DNA from: Candidatus Raymondbacteria bacterium RIFOXYA2_FULL_49_16
Lineage (GTDB): Bacteria; Fibrobacterota; OXYB2-FULL-49-7; XYB2-FULL-49-35
DNA: 11,836 nt
Assembly (NCBI GenBank): GCA_001789205.1
Contig: MFYT01000033.1
Location: 1 to 11,836, forward strand
Direction of reading: 5' to 3'
Below are positions 1-5,084 of the stretch, in pieces (within the stretch, counting starts at the first letter, position 1; each line of letters opens with the position of its first letter). The notes beneath the pieces were generated by a model. It saw nothing but the letters and a program-made list of their open reading frames with translations, ran no database searches and was not told the origin of the DNA. A program made the translations under genes and the position numbers.

Positions 1-188
1 AAACGGACACGGTTATCAAACTGAGTCAATTTCCCTTTGGACAGAACCTGACGCCATATTTTTTCCAATTTTGGGTTAAAGGCAACGCCACAGAGGGTGT
101 CCCATTTTAAAGCTTTTACGTCGAATATATTGCGGCCCGATGTAATTCCACGGTCGTATACCAGTAAGATAGTGCTTATTATGTGCAT
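1..188 (-). pseudogene. 5'-truncated transposase fragment (IS1634/IS4-like DDE), runs off the window
   Basis: The minus strand is open from 188 to the left edge. From about residue 8 it reads LLVYDRGITSGRNIFD, followed by a stretch containing KALKWDTLCGV and, at the edge, FDNRVR. The 'LV[FY]DRG..S..N' block resembles the region around the second catalytic Asp of IS1634/IS4-type transposases, so the Asp of YDRG would be a DDE residue. The upstream part of the gene, with the first Asp, is absent. The recognisable part starts at about position 164, exactly where the 17-bp repeat at 164-180 ends. That suggests a rearrangement joined the repeat to a broken transposase. The ATG at 188 is probably incidental. 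The family call rests on a short motif recalled by eye; other DDE families are possible. Confidence 0.5.
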
Positions 189-200
189 TTATCAAGTGCC
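164..200 (-). repeat. Dispersed promoter-like repeat, copy 1
   Basis: The 17-bp stretch at 164-180 is identical to 1142-1158. A second 9-bp block (192-200, TCAAGTGCC) also recurs, with slightly different spacing. On the minus strand it reads as TTGATA, 18 nt, TATCTT, which is a plausible sigma-70 promoter pointing left into the transposase fragment. Inside the 17-mer, TAAG and CTTA form a short inverted repeat around 6 nt, which could be an operator. The repetition is seen directly; the promoter role is inferred. Confidence 0.55.
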
Positions 201-272
201 TGGCCTGAAATTACCATAGGCATTTCTTTCAGACCGTAAATTATTTATATTATCTATGAGAAAGGGGATCAC

Positions 273-542
273 ATGCCTGTAATTTCGTTGTTTTTTGGTG
301 TTGTCATCCGGATGTTTTTCATTGATAATAAACAGCACAAAAGTCCGCATTTCCATGCAGAATAACAAGATAGCAAAGTGGTGCTCCGAATCCCCGATGG
401 CGTTGTTCTTGAAGGGAGTCTTCCGCCGAATAAGCTGAAGCTCGTTACCGCGTGGATCGAAATACACCAGGAAGATCTTCTTGCCGATTGGAAATTGGCC
501 CTTGAAGGAAAGAGTGTCTTCAAGATCAAAGGATTGGAGTAA
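273..542 (+). pseudogene. DUF4160 protein, interrupted by one in-frame TAA
   Basis: Translation from the ATG at 273 reads MPVISLFFGVVIRMFF, then DNKQHKSPHFHAE, then a TAA at 363-365 (codon 31). The same frame continues without indel as QDSKVVLRIPDGVVLEG, through KLKLVTAWIEIHQEDLLADW, to a normal stop at 540-542. The pattern is typical of DUF4160 (small proteins of about 80-90 aa with 'HFHA.Y' and 'W...H...L..NW' motifs). The family usually has an aromatic Tyr where the TAA sits, so one base change (TAT/TAC to TAA) explains it. A good ribosome site (GAAAGGGG, 260-267) precedes the ATG. DUF4160 genes commonly sit directly before DUF2442 genes as a putative toxin-antitoxin-like pair, as here with a 4-nt gap. 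The product is presumably a 30-residue peptide unless the stop is read through. Confidence 0.8.
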
Positions 543-546
543 ACCG

Positions 547-780
547 ATGAGAACAATAAAAGAGATCGAGGCAGGAACGGATTATTACCTCACGGCTGTT
601 TTTGATACCGGCGAAAAGCGGCGTTTTGATGTAAAACCATTGTTTGAGATGGAAGTCTTCTCAAGCTTAAAGGATTTCTCATATTTCAAGCAGGTTGCCA
701 ACCGCGGCTACTTCATCGAATGGCCCCAAGAACAGGACCTCAGCGCTGACACGATATATCTTGAAGGCCAGCCCGCCTGA
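547..780 (+). CDS. DUF2442 domain protein
   Basis: This 77-residue protein begins MRTIKEIEAGTDYYLTAVF. It carries the family pattern: an N-terminal strand pair with F.G..R.FD (DTGEKRRFDVKPL), a central 'F..LKD...F..V' segment (residues about 35-52), and the C-terminal D.SADTIYLEG. I chose the ATG at 547 because the DUF4160 frame ends 4 nt upstream and the residues before it belong to that other frame. No strong Shine-Dalgarno lies directly upstream, although AAAGGATTGGAG sits about 10 nt before, so it probably depends on translation of the DUF4160 gene. With that gene broken, expression may be reduced. DUF2442 is often the partner of DUF4160; which of the two is toxin or antitoxin is not settled. 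Confidence 0.75.
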   Translation: MRTIKEIEAGTDYYLTAVFDTGEKRRFDVKPLFEMEVFSSLKDFSYFKQVANRGYFIEWPQEQDLSADTIYLEGQPA

Positions 781-798
781 AAGAGCCATTAGTCGCGC

Positions 799-1000
799 TT
801 ACCCAAAAAAGCAACAGTATTCATCCTTCTCAACTACGGCAAAAAACTCTTCAATGGTATTCACGGTGGGAACCGGATCATAGCTGTGCCATTTCAAATC
901 TGCCCGCTGCCATGGATTTCGCCTTTCGCTTGGGCGATGCAGTGTTCATTGAGATCAGCTTACGGGGCCCCATCTTCCCCCGATTGGATGTCACAACGCG
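799..1000 (-). pseudogene. Decayed DUF3024-like gene remnant
   Basis: The 3' part (945-799) reads ...NPWQRADLKWHSYDP, then VPTVNTIEEFFAVVEKDEYC, then CFFG and stop. This resembles the C-terminus of DUF3024 proteins, which typically ends 'W.R.DLKWH.Y.P.P....LEEF...V..D.Y.CFFG'. Upstream in this frame there are stops, first at 946-948. The next frame carries LNEHCIAQAK, which matches the family's 'EHP[VI]AKA' region, so at least one frameshift plus a small deletion lies near 915-935. No intact start remains. The family call is from memory of the motif and is moderate. Confidence 0.5.
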
Positions 1001-1003
1001 CCG

Positions 1004-1105
1004 TTAACCTGCCCTGAGCCTTGTCGAAGGGTCAGGGTGAGCGGCAATGTTGCCTTGCCCTGTGGTTCTTCGAAGTTTATCCATTTCAGCGTCAAGATAT
1101 TTCAT
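1004..1105 (-). pseudogene. Short ORF running into a palindromic repeat, possibly a truncated antitoxin gene
   Basis: A minus-strand ATG at 1105-1103 has an AAGGAG ribosome site (1123-1118, spacing 12). It lies about 40 nt downstream of the promoter-like repeat copy 2. The peptide starts MKYLDAEMDKLRRTTGQGN, then enters the dispersed repeat (PDPSTRLRAG) and stops after 33 residues. The start resembles CopG-type antitoxins ('MK.LD.EE..L...'), but that is weak. The good start signals and abrupt change at the repeat suggest the 5' end of a gene whose body was lost. Confidence 0.35.
1012..1040. repeat. Dispersed intergenic palindrome (CCCTGAG...TTGTCGAAGGG type)
   Basis: The sequence CCCTGAGCCTTGTCGAAGGG followed by TCAGGGTGAG matches a short repeat found between genes in many unrelated bacterial genomes (usually written CCCTTCGACAGGCTCAGGG). 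It contains the self-complementary CCCTGA/TCAGGG pair. The recognition is from general knowledge; the inverted parts can be seen directly. Confidence 0.6.
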
Positions 1106-1141
1106 GGTCTTTTATGGCTCCTTCTTGCCACCCAGCTACTT

Positions 1142-1176
1142 GTAAGATAGTGCTTATTCAGTAAATGTCAAGTGCC
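1142..1176 (-). repeat. Dispersed promoter-like repeat, copy 2
   Basis: Positions 1142-1158 are identical to 164-180, and 1168-1176 to 192-200. On the minus strand it reads as a perfect TTGACA, 16 nt, TATCTT, directed toward the short ORF at 1105. TAAG-N6-CTTA inside it could be a repressor site. Both copies sit upstream of a plus-strand two-gene module but point away from it. Confidence 0.6.
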
Positions 1177-1356
1177 AAATCTGGACAGGCCGCGTACTGG
1201 ATGACTAGTGTCGGTGGTTGTTTTGTCAGCCTGTTTAGATCTCCAGCGGTGGCGACGGTTTTTATTTTCTCTCTAAGGTTGGGTTGGCCGAATGGAAAAT
1301 GAATCCTGTGGGACAGCCCTGGAATATGGCGTGCAACAGGCTGGGATTTTTCATGT
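1177..1356. other. Intergenic stretch, nothing assigned
   Basis: Neither strand shows a recognisable gene here. A minus-strand reading frame is open across it but has no start signal or family resemblance. It separates repeat copy 2 from the promoter of the UPF0175/PIN module. Confidence 0.5.
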
Positions 1357-1385
1357 TTGGAATAGCATGTCCTATTTAATATATT
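1357..1385 (+). promoter_or_regulatory. Promoter for the UPF0175/PIN module
   Basis: TTGGAA (1357-1362) and TATATT (1380-1385) are separated by 17 nt. The expected start, near 1392, leaves a 20-nt leader with GGAGG at 1404-1408 before the ATG at 1414. This is a consensus-like sigma-70 layout. Confidence 0.55.
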
Positions 1386-1413
1386 TACATAAGAGATCAA
1401 TTTGGAGGTATAT

Positions 1414-1671
1414 ATGCGAACCATCAGTATCGCCTATCCTGAAAATATCCTGCCGCCGCTGAACATCAGCCCTGATGCATTCGAGGCTGAGGCAAAGGAA
1501 GTGCTTGCGGTCAAACTTTTTGAGATGGGAAGGCTCACTTCAGGCCAGGCAGCCGGGATCGCCAATGTTTCCCGCGCCGAGTTCCTTTTGACATGCCGGA
1601 AATTCGGCACACCAAGTGTGCAATGGAACAAGGAAGATATTGATGAGGAATTCAAGGCTGGAAAAATATGA
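1414..1671 (+). CDS. UPF0175 family protein, putative antitoxin
   Basis: This 85-residue protein begins MRTISIAYPENILPPLNIS. It has the UPF0175 layout: an N-terminal beta-strand region, then EAEAKEVLAVKLFEMGRLT (residues about 27-45), then a helix-turn-helix-like SGQAAGIANVSRAEFLLTC (about 46-64), and an acidic tail. Small UPF0175 proteins are usually encoded just before a DUF3368 PIN protein and are regarded as its antitoxin, probably DNA-binding. The ATG at 1414 is preceded by GGAGG with 5-nt spacing; a TTG at 1402 overlaps that site and is unlikely. Its stop overlaps the next start (ATGA), which indicates translational coupling. It likely represses its own promoter, as is usual for antitoxins. 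Confidence 0.85.
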   Translation: MRTISIAYPENILPPLNISPDAFEAEAKEVLAVKLFEMGRLTSGQAAGIANVSRAEFLLTCRKFGTPSVQWNKEDIDEEFKAGKI

Positions 1672-2165
1672 TCGGTCCAGCCATCGTTGCCAATACCGGT
1701 CCGCTCCTTGCCCTCTCAATTCTGGACAGATTAGATATTCTTAAAGGGTTATTTTCACGGATCATTGTCCCTCGCGAAGTGGAACAAGAGATAGCGCGGG
1801 GCGGGGTAGCGGCCAGGGGAATTGAATCATTTAAGAAAAATCTGACGGGGTTTGAGATTATGGAACTGCACGGCCACCCGGATCCCCTTCTGGTTACAGT
1901 CCTGGACAGGGGCGAAGGCGCGGTGATCCAGTGCGCGCTTGAGAATAATATTGGAATGGTTGTAATTGACGAAAGAAAAGCCAGGAATGTCGCTACCTCG
2001 GTCTATGGCCTGAAGGTCATCGGGACAGCACGCATCCTGGTTGAGGCTAAAAGAAAGGGGTTTGTCCCCAAAATCGAGCCTTTGATAACACAGCTTCTGA
2101 ATGGTGGGTACTGGATACACAAGGATATTGTTGATAGAATGCTGCACGAGGCCGGTGAGGGATAA
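1668..2165 (+). CDS. DUF3368 PIN-domain protein, putative toxin ribonuclease
   Basis: This 165-residue protein starts MIGPAIVANTGPLLALSIL, the DUF3368 signature (usually 'IVSNTSPLI.L'). The PIN-fold acidic positions are visible: N9/T10 at strand 1 (DUF3368 members commonly have Asn), E37/E39 in PREVEQEI, D80/E83 in LDRGEGAVIQCALE, and D101/E102 in VVIDERKARNVA. Together they would bind Mg2+/Mn2+ for RNA cleavage. The tail 'G..P.I.PL...L...GYWI' is also typical of the family. Length and ends look complete. It overlaps the UPF0175 gene by 4 nt. Toxin activity is inferred from family and context; some DUF3368 proteins have no demonstrated activity. Confidence 0.85.
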   Translation: MIGPAIVANTGPLLALSILDRLDILKGLFSRIIVPREVEQEIARGGVAARGIESFKKNLTGFEIMELHGHPDPLLVTVLDRGEGAVIQCALENNIGMVVIDERKARNVATSVYGLKVIGTARILVEAKRKGFVPKIEPLITQLLNGGYWIHKDIVDRMLHEAGEG

Positions 2166-2447
2166 TTCTCCGGCAAGAGCCGTGCAGTCACATTGCGAAT
2201 GCCACATGGCCAGAGAAAGAAGCCAATTCATCTCGTTGTTGTCTTTACGAACTCTATTCGCTGCCAGCGAATGCGCGATATCATGTTCGGCGCAGAGTAC
2301 ATAAGCCCCATAAAATTGTTTCTGTGTACTTAACTCCGACACAAAGAGTTTTGCATTACGTTTGGCCGATGCATATATAGCGAACATCGGGATTTGCTGA
2401 CTGGAACCCATCTTTTCCGGGTGGATGTCACAATTGGTGCCATCCAA
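2166..2447 (-). pseudogene. Possible minus-strand gene remnant of unknown function
   Basis: A strong ribosome site (AAGGAGG, 2461-2455) lies 7 nt from a TTG at 2447. From there the frame is open past this block into antisense of the PIN gene, down to 1827. The first 94 residues (MDGTNCDIHPEKMGSSQQ..., with YASAKRNAKLF and later AEHDIAHSLAANRVRKDNNE) look protein-like but match no family I recognise. A real gene would have to overlap the PIN toxin by about 340 nt, so I suspect the 3' end was lost when the module arrived. An ATG at 2443 opens a different, less protein-like frame. Confidence 0.25.
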
Positions 2448-2498
2448 TATTCGACCTCCTTATGAGCGTTTATACGGGCAATGGCCGCATGGGGGACA

Positions 2499-3112
2499 TT
2501 AAAAACCAGGATACACAAACAGGGCAATGCCCAGCCCTGCGCCGTAGAAAGGATTGCGCGGCCCAAAGAGCCGCACATGGGTTTGTGCGTCATCAGTATC
2601 GGTCGTCCCACCGCCGGCAACATACTGCCTGCTGCTGCTCATGGATGCCACCTCGAGTCCAAACCTGAAGCCAAGGCCCAGAAAATCCGTAGGCATGATC
2701 TCAGGGGCAATTACCAGACGGAGAAAGCCCCAATCGCGGTCACCCACATCATTCGGAGAAAGCCCCAATCGCGGTCACCCACATCATTGGGATCGCGCGT
2801 ATCGTCGTGGGCATAGGCCATCTGGGCCATGATATCGAGATACGCGTGCTGGCTTTTAAACACGCTGAATAAAAAGGCCGCGCCAAAGCTGCCATTGGTC
2901 TCGGGATCCTGGCCGCCATTGTTGTTCGCCGTGGCGTCGTAGCCGCCCAGGTATTCAAGACCCAGACTCACTTCAGCGCCCATGCGATCCGTAAAATAGT
3001 ACTTTGCCGCAAGCCCTTCGTCGTATCCTATGCCAAGATTTCCGCGCTCCTGGCCATATACGGACAGGCTGAACAATGCTGCTGCCAGAAATAGACATAC
3101 TTTTGCTTGCAT
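2499..3112 (-). pseudogene. Outer-membrane beta-barrel protein, frameshifted by a 35-bp tandem duplication
   Basis: From the ATG at 3112 the product starts with a signal peptide (MQAKVCLFLAAALFSLSVYG, likely cleaved near residue 20). Barrel-like strands follow: GIGYDEGLAAKYYFTDRMGA, VSLGLEYLGG, SFGAAFLFSVFK, YLDIMAQMAYAHDD. After DVGDRDWGFLR a perfect 35-bp duplication shifts the frame and translation ends at 2711. The old frame continues as LVIAPEIMPTDFLGLGFRFG, through the glycine-rich GAGLGIALFVYPGF to a stop at 2499. Deleting one copy leaves 579 nt, a clean 192-residue ORF ending in Phe, as outer-membrane barrels normally do. I chose the ATG at 3112, 2 nt after the upstream stop, because GGAG lies 8 nt before it. 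It is the last gene of the envelope operon. Function beyond 'outer-membrane barrel' is unknown. Confidence 0.8.
2719..2788. repeat. Perfect 35-bp tandem duplication inside the barrel gene
   Basis: Positions 2719-2753 and 2754-2788 are identical, each starting CGGAGAAAGCCCCAATCG and ending CATCATT. The unit is 35 bp (3n+2), so one extra copy shifts the reading frame. The downstream frame is intact, so the duplication is recent or reversible. Confidence 0.95.
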
Positions 3113-3114
3113 GA

Positions 3115-3585
3115 TTAATCTCCGGTTGAACAAAAGACAAATGTGGTATCAATGTGCAAAGAGTCCTGCAACAGGTATACATCGAGCTTGCAGCCGTTGT
3201 CGCGCAGTTTGACCTCAAACAATGTGGTGCCGCCGCTGTCCTCAATTTTGAACTGGGTACACGTCTCTTTTATTTCAACATCATTGCCAAACCCGGACTT
3301 ATACATATGCCAGAAATTTTGGAAATCATTGATGCACTTCTCGTATCCGTCAGAGACCGCATCGTCTGCTCCGGGTTGCGAAGCGGGCTGTTCGGCTGCA
3401 ATATCTGCATAAGCCGGTTCGGGCAAGCCGGCGTTGGTCTCTGTTGCCACAGTACCGGCGTTTTCCTCAACACCCACTGGCGACTGGTTAATAGTATAGG
3501 GCGGCCGGGCGTTGTCGCCTGAAGCGCAGCCTCCGAGAAAAAGCGTGGCCAGTGCCAGTGTGAAGGTTATTTTAAGAAAAACCAT
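3115..3585 (-). CDS. Lipoprotein with a four-cysteine C-terminal domain, function unknown
   Basis: This 156-residue protein starts MVFLKITFTLALATLFLGGC. L17-G18-G19-C20 is a good lipobox, so it is a predicted lipoprotein anchored at C20. After the anchor comes a Pro/Ala/Glu-rich low-complexity linker (about 21-75). A small C-terminal domain follows, with Cys at 84, 109, 132 and 152, which could form two disulfides in the periplasm or on the surface. I do not recognise the family. Its start lies inside the end of the upstream barrel gene (19-nt overlap), without a clear ribosome site, so it is probably translationally coupled. It is the middle gene of a three-gene envelope operon and may assist or sit with the two barrels; that is inference. 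Confidence 0.75.
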   Translation of the reverse strand: MVFLKITFTLALATLFLGGCASGDNARPPYTINQSPVGVEENAGTVATETNAGLPEPAYADIAAEQPASQPGADDAVSDGYEKCINDFQNFWHMYKSGFGNDVEIKETCTQFKIEDSGGTTLFEVKLRDNGCKLDVYLLQDSLHIDTTFVFCSTGD

Positions 3586-4016
3586 CGTATTCCCAGACCG
3601 GCTGAGGCGGTGAGCCCGGGGTCGACCAGAAGGATTTCGGGAGCTACTTCAAAAAAGAGGTTGAGGGGAACATCGGGGAACATGAAATCAATGACGCCTT
3701 TTACCCTGACACCCAGGCCGAAATTATTGCCCCAGGCAGTGAACGGACCGCCGCCAAGGCCCAGCATAAGACGGCCTTCGCGCAGGGGGGTCAGTTCGCC
3801 CCAATGGTAGGTCCAGTCTGCGTTGAGGCTCATGCTGCTCTTCCAATAGTGATGAAAGCCGATAATGCCGTCGAACGAGACCCGGTTGTTGAACCAGTAT
3901 TTTCCCGAAAGCCCGGATGGTGCGCCAAAGATGACACCAAGGCCAAAAGGCCCGCCCGCGGCAGCAGGGGCATAGAGGACGGCGCACAGAGCAAAGATAA
4001 ACAGCAGTTTTTTCAT
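3567..4016 (-). CDS. Outer-membrane beta-barrel protein, small (DUF3996-like)
   Basis: This 149-residue protein has a signal peptide (MKKLLFIFALCAVLYAPAAA, cleavage near residue 20). It is followed by GGPFGLGVIFGAPSGLSGKY and alternating strands, including DGIIGFHHYW, LNADWTYHW, LMLGLGGGPF, GVRVKGVIDFMF and FFEVAPEILL. It ends AGLGIRWFFLK. The 'G.G...G.P.G.SGK.W' opening and 'P..LFLEV.P...L' near the end recall small barrel proteins common in Fibrobacterota, Spirochaetes and Bacteroidota (DUF3996-like); the exact family is from memory. The ATG at 4016 has a perfect GAGGAGAA (4028-4021); an upstream in-frame ATG at 4037 is less likely. First gene of the minus-strand operon. Confidence 0.8.
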   Translation of the reverse strand: MKKLLFIFALCAVLYAPAAAGGPFGLGVIFGAPSGLSGKYWFNNRVSFDGIIGFHHYWKSSMSLNADWTYHWGELTPLREGRLMLGLGGGPFTAWGNNFGLGVRVKGVIDFMFPDVPLNLFFEVAPEILLVDPGLTASAGLGIRWFFLK

Positions 4017-4039
4017 GGATTTCTCCTCAATCTTCATTT

Positions 4040-4070
4040 AAAATAGCTATTTGAAGATTTTAGGTGTCAA
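4040..4070 (-). promoter_or_regulatory. Promoter for the envelope operon
   Basis: The minus strand carries a perfect TTGACA (4070-4065), followed after 19 nt by TATTTT (4045-4040); CTATTT at 18 nt is an alternative -10. It lies just upstream of the barrel gene and is interleaved with the divergent promoter of the aldolase gene, so the two directions probably compete. Confidence 0.45.
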
Positions 4071-4080
4071 CAAGTATATT
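4051..4080 (+). promoter_or_regulatory. Promoter for the aldolase/glycosidase operon
   Basis: TTGAAG (4051-4056) and TATATT (4075-4080) are separated by 18 nt. Transcription would begin near 4087, after the ATG at 4083. This supports the ATG at 4110 (AAGGGG at 4099-4104) as the true start. Confidence 0.5.
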
Positions 4081-4109
4081 TTATGACTGACTTAAACAAG
4101 GGGAACTAT

Positions 4110-5075
4110 ATGTACAGACCGGAAATCACCGTTGTCGACTGCACCATCCGCGACGGCGGACTCATGAACAAGTCCAATTTTTCTATGGAACTGGTGCGGG
4201 CCGTATACAAAGCCATTTGTGCGTCGGGCATCCAGGTGGTTGAACTGGGATACCGTAATAGCAAAAAGCTCTTTGATCCCAAGGAATATGGCCCATGGCG
4301 TTTTTGCGACGAGGCTGTGCTGCGCGACGTTGTTGGCGAGAAAAAGGGCGACACGAAAATCGCGGTCATGATGGATTCGCACAAGGCTGATTATAACGAC
4401 CTTTTGCCCCGCGAAAAAAGCGTGGTCGACATGGTCCGCGTGGCCACCTATGTGAAGGACATTGACAAGGCCATCAAAATAGAGCAGGAAGCGCGCGCGC
4501 GCGGCTACCAGACAACGATCAATATTATGGCCATTTCGCATACCATAGAGTGGGAACTGGACGAGGCCCTGCAGCAGATAGACAAGGAAACCGAGGTGCA
4601 GGCGTGCTATATTGTGGACAGCTTTGGCGCGCTCTACAGCGAAGATATCGATTATTATGTGCAGAAATACCGGAAATACCTGCACAACAAAGAGATCGGC
4701 ATCCACTGCCACAACAGCATGCAACTGGCTTTTGCCAACACCATCGAAGGAATCATTAAAAACGCCAATTGGCTCGACGCCACGCTCTGCGGCATGGGAC
4801 GCGCTTCAGGTAACTGCGCCACTGAGCTTCTGCTGGGTTTCCTGAAAAACCCGAAGTTCGACCTTCGGCCCGTGCTCGATGTGGTTGGTGCGCACATCTA
4901 TCCTCTGCGCGAGCACATATCGTGGGGAGGGGAGATCATTCCTTTCCAGATCGCGGGCATGCTGAACATGCGTCCTGACGAAGCGCTCAAACTCATGGAA
5001 CTTCCTAAAAACGACCCTGCACGCAACAACTACCGGGCCTTTTACGAGCGTTCGGTTGCCCCTGGAGAGGATTGA
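4110..5075 (+). CDS. Aldolase catalytic domain-containing protein (DRE-TIM metallolyase superfamily)
   Basis: This 321-residue single-domain TIM barrel carries the superfamily hallmark DCTIRDGG (residues 10-17), with D10, R14 and D15. H199 and H201 in GIHCHNSMQLAFANT would bind the divalent metal together with D10. D170 lies in YIVDSFGALY, and GMGRASGNC (228-236) is the conserved glycine loop. The family relates to 4-hydroxy-2-oxovalerate aldolase and HMG-CoA lyase, but lacks their C-terminal regulatory or DmpG helical extension. Such 'aldolase catalytic domain' proteins are usually found in surface-polysaccharide biosynthesis clusters, and their substrate is not established. It is cytoplasmic, with no signal peptide. 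It is the first gene of an operon with the glycoside hydrolase, 9 nt upstream of that start. Reaction: presumably retro-aldol/Claisen-type cleavage or formation of a 2-oxo acid. Confidence 0.88.
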   Translation: MYRPEITVVDCTIRDGGLMNKSNFSMELVRAVYKAICASGIQVVELGYRNSKKLFDPKEYGPWRFCDEAVLRDVVGEKKGDTKIAVMMDSHKADYNDLLPREKSVVDMVRVATYVKDIDKAIKIEQEARARGYQTTINIMAISHTIEWELDEALQQIDKETEVQACYIVDSFGALYSEDIDYYVQKYRKYLHNKEIGIHCHNSMQLAFANTIEGIIKNANWLDATLCGMGRASGNCATELLLGFLKNPKFDLRPVLDVVGAHIYPLREHISWGGEIIPFQIAGMLNMRPDEALKLMELPKNDPARNNYRAFYERSVAPGED

Positions 5076-5084
5076 TCCAAGGGT

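Noticed and set aside
164-1158. CRISPR-like or integron attC-like interpretation of the repeated 17-mer
   Set aside because: Only two copies about 978 bp apart, no spacer array, no attC core pair or integrase visible.
1158-1424. Minus-strand open frame of 88 codons across the UPF0175 promoter region
   Set aside because: No ribosome site, no family resemblance, and it overlaps a well-formed plus-strand promoter and start.
1827-2165. Extension of the minus-strand TTG frame through the PIN gene
   Set aside because: Antisense to a well-recognised DUF3368 gene; long antisense overlaps are usually shadows.
2171-2184. CGGC-AAGA-GCCG hairpin after the PIN gene as a terminator
   Set aside because: Four-base stem with no following T-run; too weak to call.
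4083-4109. Upstream ATG for the aldolase (adds nine residues)
   Set aside because: Likely lies before the transcription start, has no ribosome site, and the ATG at 4110 has AAGGGG at good spacing.
4092-4724. 210-codon minus-strand frame inside the aldolase gene
   Set aside because: Complete antisense overlap with a clearly conserved enzyme; composition typical of a shadow frame.
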